64,000 nucleotides of DNA from contig NZ_AAWS01000007.1 in the NCBI RefSeq assembly GCF_000169175.1, positions 155,001-219,000 of the forward strand. Direction: 5' to 3'. How positions within the stretch are numbered: the stretch's first letter is position 1; every line of letters begins with the position of its first letter. The DNA is from Microscilla marina ATCC 23134. GTDB taxonomy: Bacteria; Bacteroidota; Bacteroidia; Cytophagales; Microscillaceae. The notes beneath the pieces are model-generated. The model had not been told where the DNA came from. It did no database searches and saw only the letters and a list, made by a program, of their open reading frames with translations. Below, in pieces: positions 55,819 to 64,000 of the stretch. Position numbers and translations under genes: made by a program.

Positions 55819-56257
55819 AAGTAGTTATTTAGGGTTTAATGAGGAAGGTGATCTACTTTATAAATATACTGCTTGAGGGTGGTATTTGGAAACGATGATG
55901 TAGCTAAACGGTAAATGAAGAACGAATTACACAGCTAGAGCGCATTGGTTTTGTCTGAAATCCCCCCAAAACTAAAAAAACCTTACCCCGACAGTTTCAA
56001 GAGCGAATTGTTGGGGTAAATTTGCTTGAAATGAGTACCTTTGAACAAATACTGCCTGCCTTTCCACATTTTCAAAATATTTTTTGTTAAAACTGTCCAA
56101 AACCACCACTGAGATGGGTATATCTAATCGATAGCCTTTCAGTCAATAGCCAAGATAAAGAAAAGCCAACAGCTAAAATTCAACGGAGCCCAAAAGCCAG
56201 GAACAAAAAAGCTAATGGCTAAAGCTCAAAACCAACTACTTAAACCAAACCAAGGTC
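55819..56257. other. Divergent intergenic region before the secreted two-gene unit
   Basis: About 440 bases upstream of the TANFOR-like gene. No reading frame, RNA or clear promoter was recognised. An AAGCTAATGGCTAAAGCT segment (56208-56225) has small direct repeats. Confidence 0.4.
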
Positions 56258-58615
56258 ATGCGTATCCATTTATTCAAGTGCCTTCTTATTGTGGGAGCTT
56301 TGCTTTTAGGAGCCAGTGATCACACCACTGCTCAACGAAACTATAGCGTCAAGTTAATCGCCACAGTCAGTCCTCCTCATAGCCCCTTTTTACACTCCTA
56401 TAGCTATTCTAGCGCCCTTACCCTGCATCTTATATTAAATGGGGTCACCTCGTATGCGGGTTATTTACGTATCAAATTGGAAAGTATGGATGGGCGGGGA
56501 ATTGTCATTCAAACCAAGGCAAACTATTTGCCTTTGCTCGATTTGGGACCTAGCCAAACAATGAATGGCTCCGATTTGTCGGATTACTTCGATGTAAACA
56601 ATTTAGATTTTTTTGGATACTCTCGACAACAGTATTTAAAGACGAAAAGAATCCCTGATGGTATTTACAAGCTAACCTTCTCATTTGTAGACCGTTACCG
56701 CCCTAGCGTGTCGGTGTCCAATGTAGATATTTTATCAGAGAAAACACTGAGGGTATTTGCTTTGCAGCCACCTATTCTGAATTTTCCTCTAATGATGAGT
56801 CAGACCAATGGAAGCAATCAAAGCTTAAAACCCATTCCGATCAGTTGGACAAGACCCGCCAACACTCCTTTCAATCCTGAGTATGAATTGATATTGAATG
56901 AGCTACGCCCCGATTGTCAAAACAAATATGCGAATATAGACGCAAATAACCAAGCCGCCAGCCGAATATCTCAAGGCGAAATATTCAATTGTCTGGGTCC
57001 AGAAATATTTCGTACCAGCACAACTAGCCTGACTTATAACTATGGCATGCAAGCCGAACCTATGCTGGGCTTGGGCAAATGGTACGCCATTCGCATCCAG
57101 GCGCGCGACCCCCAGGGCAGAACCTTGTTTATCAACGATGGAGTGAGCCAGATTCGAGTGTTTCGTTATGGCAAACCCTGCCCCATCCCGATTCGCTTAA
57201 AGGCGACTGCCCTTAACCCCTACCAGGTACAGCTTGACTGGGATGCCCTGCCCGACCACACGGGTTATACCCTACACTTCAAGCGTGAAGGTGATGCCTA
57301 TAAATGGTACACCAAGCGCGCCCTCTCCAATCGCACCCAAATCAATGATATGGAACCTGGAGTATCCTATTCGTTCAAACTTACCGCCAACTGCAACGCC
57401 TTTGGCAGCGAAGAAACCGCCACCGTAGATTTTAGAATGCCCACTCCTAAGCCTACCGGAGTACAATGCGGCAAACCCCTGGTGGTAGACCTCAGCAATC
57501 AAACTCCGATCTCAAATTTGCGCGTAGGCGACAAGATCATGGCGGCTGACTTTGAGTTTACCCTGGTAGAAGTCAAACCCTTGGGCGGGGGGTGGTTTTC
57601 CGGGCGAGCCTACACCCACATCAAGTTTTTTCAGGGAGCCAGGGTATTTGCCCGCTTCGACCGCATCAAGATAAACACCGACAAACGCCTCATCGATGGG
57701 GAATTGACGACCACTGGGGCAGGCACCCAAATCATACCCGACGAGTGGCGCGACCAATACCTGAGCTTTACGGGCGAAATCAACAATTTATTTGACGAGA
57801 TAGAAAGAGGGCTGGATAAAATAGACCAGGTGGTAGGTAAAATAGACCAGGTACTCAAAAAAGTGGAACAGTGGGTCAAAGACTACAACGGTCCCGACAA
57901 AGCCGAGCTGTTGGAAACCATCCAGATTGGCAAAAAGGCGATTGAGGAGGGGAAGGAGGCAATCGACAAAGGCAAGGTGACTGAAGGGTTGAAAACGTTG
58001 AAGGATGGAAGTGGGAAGGTGATCAAAGCCGCGACCAAAATCATTGGCAATCGTTTACAAAAGCTGTTCGCCAATCTCAAAGACATCATCAAGGAAATTG
58101 TGCAGGAACTCAGGGGCAAAAGTAGGCAAAACATAGCCCAGGATAGAAAAAAACAAGCCACCGAAAACAAGCGGCTACAAGAAGTGGTACAGAAGGCAAA
58201 GGAAGATCGGGCAGCAATGAAATTGACTCGAAGCAAACCTGATAAGCCCGGAGAACCCATTGCTTTGCCCGTGTATGTGCAATCTTTGGGGGTAGATGTA
58301 CCCCAGGAAACGTGGAAAAAAAGGGAAAGCAATGGTAGTCTGGAAAGGTGGCGCCAAGCCCGTAAAAAACTAGTGAGTGCATTTGTTAAATTAGAGATAG
58401 AGCGTTTCAGGTTTGATACTCTGGCAAAGATGAGCGGAGGCCAAATATTGGAGACTCTTCGGGGCGATATCGAAAAAGATATCAAAGAATTAGTGCAAGG
58501 TTTGCTGGAAAAGTTTATGCAAGGCGATGGAGTAGCAGCTATGAAGCTGTTTGTAAGAAAATTTATCGATGAAAAAATCAACGAGCGTATCCGTGTGCTC
58601 TACAAAAGAGATTAA
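56258..58615 (+). CDS. Secreted TANFOR-like and fibronectin type III protein with coiled-coil tail
   Basis: A 785-residue secreted protein. After a signal peptide (1-26, ending TTAQ) comes an N-terminal domain (about 30-165) with the TANFOR-like pattern VSPPHSPFLHSY, LDLGPSQTMNGSDLSDYF and RIPDGIYKLTFSFVD. Next is a beta segment with SWTRPAN (185-300), a fibronectin type III domain (about 308-395: VQLDWDALPDHTGYTLHF, MEPGVSYSFKLTANC), a beta region (400-500) and an alpha-helical, lysine-rich coiled region (500-785). TANFOR proteins are large extracellular proteins of Bacteroidota. It is followed after 12 bases by the giant HINT protein, so both are probably co-expressed and may form a complex. 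No T9SS sorting domain is seen. Confidence 0.75.
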   Translation: MRIHLFKCLLIVGALLLGASDHTTAQRNYSVKLIATVSPPHSPFLHSYSYSSALTLHLILNGVTSYAGYLRIKLESMDGRGIVIQTKANYLPLLDLGPSQTMNGSDLSDYFDVNNLDFFGYSRQQYLKTKRIPDGIYKLTFSFVDRYRPSVSVSNVDILSEKTLRVFALQPPILNFPLMMSQTNGSNQSLKPIPISWTRPANTPFNPEYELILNELRPDCQNKYANIDANNQAASRISQGEIFNCLGPEIFRTSTTSLTYNYGMQAEPMLGLGKWYAIRIQARDPQGRTLFINDGVSQIRVFRYGKPCPIPIRLKATALNPYQVQLDWDALPDHTGYTLHFKREGDAYKWYTKRALSNRTQINDMEPGVSYSFKLTANCNAFGSEETATVDFRMPTPKPTGVQCGKPLVVDLSNQTPISNLRVGDKIMAADFEFTLVEVKPLGGGWFSGRAYTHIKFFQGARVFARFDRIKINTDKRLIDGELTTTGAGTQIIPDEWRDQYLSFTGEINNLFDEIERGLDKIDQVVGKIDQVLKKVEQWVKDYNGPDKAELLETIQIGKKAIEEGKEAIDKGKVTEGLKTLKDGSGKVIKAATKIIGNRLQKLFANLKDIIKEIVQELRGKSRQNIAQDRKKQATENKRLQEVVQKAKEDRAAMKLTRSKPDKPGEPIALPVYVQSLGVDVPQETWKKRESNGSLERWRQARKKLVSAFVKLEIERFRFDTLAKMSGGQILETLRGDIEKDIKELVQGLLEKFMQGDGVAAMKLFVRKFIDEKINERIRVLYKRD

Positions 58616-58627
58616 AATATCCGAACA

Positions 58628-61600
58628 ATGATGAAAAATATTGGTTACTTTTTATTGACAATTGTTTTGCTTGTGGTTTCGTTGGGAGCACAAGCCAGCG
58701 ATAGCACTAGTATCCAAGGCTACTATTATACCAAAAGCCGGGTGCAGCAGATGATTGGTTTGCTCGACCAGCAAATTGTACAAAATGCCCGTTTGCCTAA
58801 AGCCGCCCAAAGCTATGTGGTAGATGGTCGCGAGAAATATTATGGTCAACCTACTTTTACTCCTGGCAAGCGAGATACGCTCAACGAGTATTTGAAGGGA
58901 GTCAATGAAGAAGGCACCGAAAAGGTCGCGTTTTATATCATCATCCCCCCTCCTTTGTTGTTGCAGTTTGCCGAGGTAACCGAACTTGAAAAGGACTCAG
59001 TAACGACCAAAAATACCATGCGTCCGTTTGGAAACGATAAGTCTAAGCTATACGAAGACTCACAAAAGGCTATCCAGGCATTTACTGCTGAGGTTTTTAG
59101 GGGCAGTAAACTAAACGAAGCCCAAACCAAAGGTTTGTTGCTCAACTTAGACAGTTTTATTGACATAAGCACCAGAAAAAATAAGGAAGGGGAACAAGAC
59201 CCAAAAGACATTGTAGCAGGTGCTGTAGACGGGCAGTATACAGAACGCTTTTATCCTTGTTTGGTGTTTGGCAGGAGTTTGGGGGTCCAAACAATCAAAA
59301 ATGCCATTGCTGCCATCAGACAAAAAACCAAAGAGTCGTTTGTCCAGAGCAAAAAGGAAGTAAGTCTGATTCCTTACCAGGCGCTTTGGGGTTTGACTAC
59401 GATGTATGTGTCTACCTTGCACGAGTTTATCAACAAAGCCGCAGGTAAATTCAAAAAAGGAAACGAAAATTTGGCCCAATACAAAGCTTTGGCAAAGCTT
59501 GACATCTCTAAAATGCCTTTTACCAAAAGAGCCGAGTTGCTCAATAAAGTAAGAACCTATAAAAGGACCCAGGCGAAAACCTTTACCAAAGGTCGGGTAG
59601 AAGTGAGCGACTTTGCCGGGATTTTTAATGGCGATATTACCTCTTTTTTTGAAGACGACGTCTTCCTCAAACAATTTCTCAACCCTCAAAACCCTTTTCA
59701 TCTCGAAGTCATCACTACCTCCGAAGAAAGCGTGATTGCTTCACAAAAAGACTTTATTTCCAAGATCAAAGGACGTACTGCCCACCAGTTGGCGTTAGAG
59801 CGCACCCTGCCCGCCAATGTAGTGCGCATTAGCATGCACTTTAGCTATGACGAAGCCAAAGATCGGCTAAACGCTATTTGGACCATCAATTTTGGGGAGT
59901 ACTTACAGCTAGGCAAAAACCGCCAAACCGTGATATTGAACCTACCCGAAGCCCCCGGCGATTTTGCCATTATGATGGCACAGGGGCTTAAGTTGTTCGA
60001 GGCAGCGTTGAAAGACTTGATTAAGTACCTAGAAAAACAAAAAATTAAAGAAAAAGACTGGAACAAGCCAGGTCTTACCGAACCCGAAAAAACGATTAAT
60101 CCTTTATTGGCAGGAGTATACAATGGGTTGATAGACCAACTCCAGTCAGCGCCTGAAAGCATACTAAGCTTGATTGCCCTTATGCGCAACTTGGTTAAGT
60201 ATATGATGGATGAAAAATACAAGCAAGAAATAGATGCTTTGTTGGCAAAATTGACCATTGATGATTTGGGAGTAGTGGCTCAGGCGATTGTAGATGAACA
60301 GATTCAACAATATGAGGAGGAGTACAAGAAGGCGATCAATAACAAGTCTTACTTTGTGGGTAAGATTATGGTAGACATTATTTTTACCGTCATCAAACTT
60401 GTCAATGGGCAGGCCTTGGTAAAAATAATAAAAGAAACCTTGGATGGTTTTAAGAAGGTAACGAGTTGGAAGAAGAAAAAGAAGAAAGGAAAGGGTAAGA
60501 AAAAAGATAAGGCAGACAAGTTTATAGTTGATCTCAAAACCTTGTCAAAAAAATTATATGTACAAAAATACAACAAGAGCCGTAAAAAATATGATACCAA
60601 AAAACTATTAGCAAAGGGGGAGTTTGTAAATATAGAAGGGCAAAAACTATTTAGGTTTGTAGAGCTCAAAAATGTAAGTGGAGTTAGTAAAACCACCATC
60701 TATAGCAAGTTTTTGTCAAAAGTAATAGGCGAAGACGGAGTATATGTAAAATCCTCACAAAAAGCGGCAGAGACTTCTGCGTTGGGTCGTTGGCTCAAAA
60801 GCAAAGGTTATGTGCAGGTAAGAGAAGTAAAGAAGCTAGGAAAAACAGGCACCGTATTTACTAAAAAAGAGTACTATGTGGCTGCCAAGGGGCAAAAATG
60901 GGTAGTAAAAGAAAATGAAAGCAGCAAAAAAGAATTGGTCACCGCCGTTTACTTTAGTAGCCTCAAATCCTTAAAAATAGACATTCAAAAAGGAGCGGCT
61001 GACAACGAAAAGTCAAGCATACTAGACGCCCTCTGGAACAAGCTCCAAACCAAAGGCATCAATGTAGTATATACACGAGAGTCTGACCACGTCAATAAAA
61101 TCACTGCTGCGGCCAATGACCAAAGTAAACTCAATGCGGATGGTAAGAAAACCGTGATTGGTAAATGGGCGGCAACCAAAGGATTTACTTATACAGTTCC
61201 CCGTTATGGAGACAAAGGTGAGAAAATGGTGGCAGTTCGTTTTACCAAAACTGCTTGCTTCGTTGCGGGTACCAAAGTATGGTTAGCCAATGGTACTGTT
61301 GTGAATATAGAAGACGTAAAGGAAGGTGCCTGGGTAAAAGCTTTTGATACAATGACAGGTAAAGAAGTAATTGGTCAGATTACTTTTACGATGGTTAAAG
61401 CGTCTGGGGCATTAGTAAAAATTTATACCACTACAGACACCCTGTGGGTCACCCCTGAGCATCCCTTTTATGTAAATGGCCAATGGATATCGGCTGGCAA
61501 TCTCAAAAAAGGTGACCAACTGACTTTACTTAACCACCGTCAGCTTCTTGCCAGCAAAACCCGCCATTTGCCCCGTTCGGCTGCACCAGCCACCATTTGT

Positions 61601-64000
61601 CGCATTGCTGTAAAAGATACTGTAGCAACCGTCTACAACTTGATGGTGGCACGCTACCATAATTATTATGTGGGCAATGCAGGAGCTTTGGTGCACAACA
61701 CCAACTGTACCCCTGAGATTAAAACCCGTTCTCCTAAAAACGATCAGTTTAGAGCCTATGTAGAAATAGAAAATGATGCCCTGAGGGCAAACAAGGAGAA
61801 AACATTGGGGTTGCTGAATATCAAGAAAATTGAAAACTTTGAAAAACTTCTTCAGTTTGACCTGGCTAGACTGCCCAGAAACCTTCGGGAAAACAAAGAT
61901 TTTATTCACAAATTGCTGACTGCTCTCTACCAGAAATACACAGGTGAAGGAGATGCCAGGAAAGAATCGACCAGTGGGGTGATACTGCCTAAAAAGAACA
62001 ACAAATACCATCAGTTGATCAAAGAATGGGCAACCAAAGGAGGTTTTACCCAAGAACAACAGGTAAAGGGCAAAGCCTTGTTGATCAGAGAAAGCAAAGG
62101 CTTGCGGGTCATTGTAAAAAACAATGAAGCCAAGCTCAACAATGGCAGTGCAAACTTACCCGAAGTATTGGCAAAAGCCATTGTAGACAAGTATGACGTT
62201 CTAAGGTTTGAGTTTAAACTCAACGACCAAAAACTAAAAGAATACCTCGATAAACACCAGGCAGGTGCCACCAAAAAGAGTTTTAAGGATGCACAAGACC
62301 TGAAAAAAGATGTGCTGATAACCCTGTTTGCCCAAAATTCTAAAAGAGCAGAGGCGCTTCATTGGCAAACCAAGGAAGACAAAGCCTGTTTTGACTTGCT
62401 TAAGCAAGCAAAAGTGCCCGCACAATTTACCAATCCAAAGAACTATCAATACCGCTATAATTTTAAGAAAGGTGCCATAATATCGATCAAGCCTTTTCTT
62501 GTAAAGGAATTATCCCAGGCGAAGAAATGGGAGGCCTACCTTGGCTACGAGCTGAATTCTAACAAAACTGCTTTGTCAGAGGCAGTATATAAAATTAATT
62601 ATGACAAGGCGAAGTCTCCTTATCATTTACGTTTTGAGCCAAACTTTGCCAGTTTGAAAAAATACAAACTCAAGGCAGCCACCAACAAAATATATGAGAA
62701 AATAACGGGTGGGCATAAAAACAAGAAAATAGCTGGGGCATTCTTTGCCAAAGAGCAACTAAAGAGTGTTTTTGATAAGTTGGCGAGGGTGCACATTACT
62801 GAAGACGATTATGAAACCCGTATGAAGGGGATATTCAATGCAGATGCCACTGCTCAACACCTGACATTTGACATACAAAAAATGCTGGTGTTTTATCACA
62901 AAGACCAAGGCATTGGTGTGGGCAAAGCACAAGAGATCAAGGTGTCTAAACGAATGAGTAAAGGTGCCAATGAAGTGACTTATGTAGCAAAGGTTGAGGA
63001 CATTACTATCGCCAAACTCACCCATAAAAAAGGCAATGGTGGAATCATACGTTTTACTGAGCTTTTTCAAAATAAACAATTGTGTTTATACAAACCGAAA
63101 GAAGCCTTTAAAAAGCTGTATGAGGAAGCAACCAAACAAGCAAAATCAGACAATATACCCCTTAGCACTCTTGCCATCAACACCAAAGTAGAAGGCAAAC
63201 CCAATCCATACTTATCTATGGTCAAAGATTGGGGTCAAACCCAAGGCTTCACCAAAAAAGTAGAAGAAAATGCAGGCTTGGAGATTAGGCTGTATAAAGA
63301 CCCACAAAAGCCTGTAATACTGGTAGAGAACGCTACCCAAACGAATAAAAATGAGTTTGTGGCAGTGATGAAGTATGGAGGCACAGTGCTTAAGGATAAA
63401 AATACCAAGAAAGTAATATTTGCCAAGGCGAAGATTAAAACTGTAGGATTTGAGCAAAAAGATATACTTGACGTCAACTTTGATAAAAATCTTCAAAAGC
63501 TATTAAGCGACAATAAAGTGAAGCATAAAAAGTACTTAGACAATATTCAGCAACTCAAAGCTGATATATTAACTGAGTTACTCAAGAAAGCAAACAGTAG
63601 TCGTTACAAAGCGGTAAGCCTGGGTAAAGATTATAAGTTTGTAAAGTTGTGGGCATCAAGCGCTACGTCCTCCCGACTTAAGTACTTTCATAAGTTTTCT
63701 GAAGATAATAAGTCAGCCAAAGGAGAAGCTTGGCTGTCGCCGAATCAGTATGTATTAGAGAAAAACAACACAGATGCTACCGATGTGGTTTGGTTGGTAT
63801 CGAAGGGAAATGATATTAAAAACCCTGGAACTAAGACCACCGAGTTAGGAAGCGTTGGTTATGATAGAAGTAAAACCATGCTGGTTTTTAAGGATATCAA
63901 AGGGTGGGACATCGAAGGTTTTAAGACAGTCTTAAAGCATGTAAATAACCCAACCAAGGTGGATAGCCATACCGTAAATGTGATAACCATCCGCAGAGAA
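58628..64000 (+). CDS. Giant secreted HINT-domain protein (runs off the window)
   Basis: An open frame of at least 1791 codons, still open at 64000, so the C-terminus is unknown. Residues 1-22 form a signal peptide (ending GAQA). About 25-600 is a mostly helical region with no known domain, then a lysine-rich linker (KKKKKKGKGKKKDK, about 615-630). From about 640 onward, divergent repeats recur with a W..KG[FY] signature at W722, W847, W1134 and W1535. An intein-like HINT domain lies at 877-1024. Pretoxin HINT domains are known from polymorphic toxins, where a short toxin domain follows; here more than 760 residues follow. Start codon ATG at 58628 (a second ATG is next). It is 12 bases after the TANFOR-like gene. 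Confidence 0.85.
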   Translation, partial: MMKNIGYFLLTIVLLVVSLGAQASDSTSIQGYYYTKSRVQQMIGLLDQQIVQNARLPKAAQSYVVDGREKYYGQPTFTPGKRDTLNEYLKGVNEEGTEKVAFYIIIPPPLLLQFAEVTELEKDSVTTKNTMRPFGNDKSKLYEDSQKAIQAFTAEVFRGSKLNEAQTKGLLLNLDSFIDISTRKNKEGEQDPKDIVAGAVDGQYTERFYPCLVFGRSLGVQTIKNAIAAIRQKTKESFVQSKKEVSLIPYQALWGLTTMYVSTLHEFINKAAGKFKKGNENLAQYKALAKLDISKMPFTKRAELLNKVRTYKRTQAKTFTKGRVEVSDFAGIFNGDITSFFEDDVFLKQFLNPQNPFHLEVITTSEESVIASQKDFISKIKGRTAHQLALERTLPANVVRISMHFSYDEAKDRLNAIWTINFGEYLQLGKNRQTVILNLPEAPGDFAIMMAQGLKLFEAALKDLIKYLEKQKIKEKDWNKPGLTEPEKTINPLLAGVYNGLIDQLQSAPESILSLIALMRNLVKYMMDEKYKQEIDALLAKLTIDDLGVVAQAIVDEQIQQYEEEYKKAINNKSYFVGKIMVDIIFTVIKLVNGQALVKIIKETLDGFKKVTSWKKKKKKGKGKKKDKADKFIVDLKTLSKKLYVQKYNKSRKKYDTKKLLAKGEFVNIEGQKLFRFVELKNVSGVSKTTIYSKFLSKVIGEDGVYVKSSQKAAETSALGRWLKSKGYVQVREVKKLGKTGTVFTKKEYYVAAKGQKWVVKENESSKKELVTAVYFSSLKSLKIDIQKGAADNEKSSILDALWNKLQTKGINVVYTRESDHVNKITAAANDQSKLNADGKKTVIGKWAATKGFTYTVPRYGDKGEKMVAVRFTKTACFVAGTKVWLANGTVVNIEDVKEGAWVKAFDTMTGKEVIGQITFTMVKASGALVKIYTTTDTLWVTPEHPFYVNGQWISAGNLKKGDQLTLLNHRQLLASKTRHLPRSAAPATICRIAVKDTVATVYNLMVARYHNYYVGNAGALVHNTNCTPEIKTRSPKNDQFRAYVEIENDALRANKEKTLGLLNIKKIENFEKLLQFDLARLPRNLRENKDFIHKLLTALYQKYTGEGDARKESTSGVILPKKNNKYHQLIKEWATKGGFTQEQQVKGKALLIRESKGLRVIVKNNEAKLNNGSANLPEVLAKAIVDKYDVLRFEFKLNDQKLKEYLDKHQAGATKKSFKDAQDLKKDVLITLFAQNSKRAEALHWQTKEDKACFDLLKQAKVPAQFTNPKNYQYRYNFKKGAIISIKPFLVKELSQAKKWEAYLGYELNSNKTALSEAVYKINYDKAKSPYHLRFEPNFASLKKYKLKAATNKIYEKITGGHKNKKIAGAFFAKEQLKSVFDKLARVHITEDDYETRMKGIFNADATAQHLTFDIQKMLVFYHKDQGIGVGKAQEIKVSKRMSKGANEVTYVAKVEDITIAKLTHKKGNGGIIRFTELFQNKQLCLYKPKEAFKKLYEEATKQAKSDNIPLSTLAINTKVEGKPNPYLSMVKDWGQTQGFTKKVEENAGLEIRLYKDPQKPVILVENATQTNKNEFVAVMKYGGTVLKDKNTKKVIFAKAKIKTVGFEQKDILDVNFDKNLQKLLSDNKVKHKKYLDNIQQLKADILTELLKKANSSRYKAVSLGKDYKFVKLWASSATSSRLKYFHKFSEDNKSAKGEAWLSPNQYVLEKNNTDATDVVWLVSKGNDIKNPGTKTTELGSVGYDRSKTMLVFKDIKGWDIEGFKTVLKHVNNPTKVDSHTVNVITIRRE
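61256..61699 (+). other. HINT (intein-like / pretoxin) domain inside the giant protein
   Basis: Residues 877-1024. Block A starts at C877 (ACFVAGTKVWLANGTVV), block B has VTPEHPFYV with the conserved T and H, and the end is VYNLMVARYHNYYVGNAG then ALVHN, with N1024 followed by TNC. Cys at the start, TxxH in block B and terminal HN are the residues needed for autoproteolysis. The next residue is threonine, which could act as the downstream nucleophile if full splicing takes place. Confidence 0.85.

Noticed and set aside
57883-58581. Long minus-strand frame within the TANFOR-like gene
   Set aside because: It is antisense to a lysine-rich coiled region (hence rich in F, S and L), with no plausible domain; the plus-strand protein is well supported.
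59147-59701. Minus-strand frame in the giant HINT gene
   Set aside because: Antisense shadow of the 58628-64000 frame, which is open throughout.

Overview
The window looks like a chromosomal segment of a Cytophagales-type Bacteroidota, most like Microscilla marina or a close relative. This is an inference from gene content. It rests on a long type-2 IleS, FloA, SiaB/SiaC-like signalling proteins, many SpoIIE-type phosphatases with TPR, 7TM-DISM and PAS inputs, and Bacteroidota promoters (TTTG, 19-20 bases, TAnnTTTG). No plasmid or phage backbone is visible.

Layout: 1-755 is the end of an rRNA operon (23S 3' end, 5S, terminator). 774-1930 is a glycerate kinase split by a one-base frameshift in a homopolymer. 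2410-19852 is a signalling district: a TPR histidine kinase, a stand-alone receiver, and five SpoIIE-type phosphatases fused to receiver, Cache/HAMP/GAF/PAS, PAS, 7TM-DISM and TPR inputs. A peroxiredoxin and two small proteins lie among them. 19988-28641 is housekeeping and envelope: M14 peptidase, acyltransferase, GNAT enzyme, FloA, TPR lipoprotein and a GT2 glycosyltransferase whose start codon is embedded in a 107-bp tandem array. 28700-41420 holds GT39 and GT4 glycosyltransferases, a SAM hydrolase, an ABC exporter, a Uma2 nuclease-fold protein, a SiaB-like kinase, and a FecR-like/CHASE2/SiaC-like set. 41783-43778 is an AT-rich, overlapping restriction-modification pair resembling the ApaLI family. 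43816-55818 carries hisS, a 52-residue basic protein, an ECF41 sigma factor with a membrane protein, ileS, mgsA, pirin and several envelope proteins. 56258-64000 is a two-gene unit: a secreted TANFOR-like/FN3 protein, then a giant secreted protein (at least 1791 residues, open at the window edge) with an intein-like HINT domain set among divergent repeats.

How they may fit together: the SpoIIE phosphatases could act on phosphoproteins of the SiaC type, opposed by the SiaB-like kinase, which would give a partner-switching network with many sensory inputs. No GGDEF, anti-sigma or classical STAS gene is present, so the output lies elsewhere.

Most unusual items: the HINT-bearing giant protein; two chains of short elements with terminal inverted repeats (24461-24885 and 45298-45832), in which neighbours share their boundary sequence; the tandem array that supplies a gene's start codon; and an ECF41 gene whose ATG touches the T-tract of the ileS terminator.
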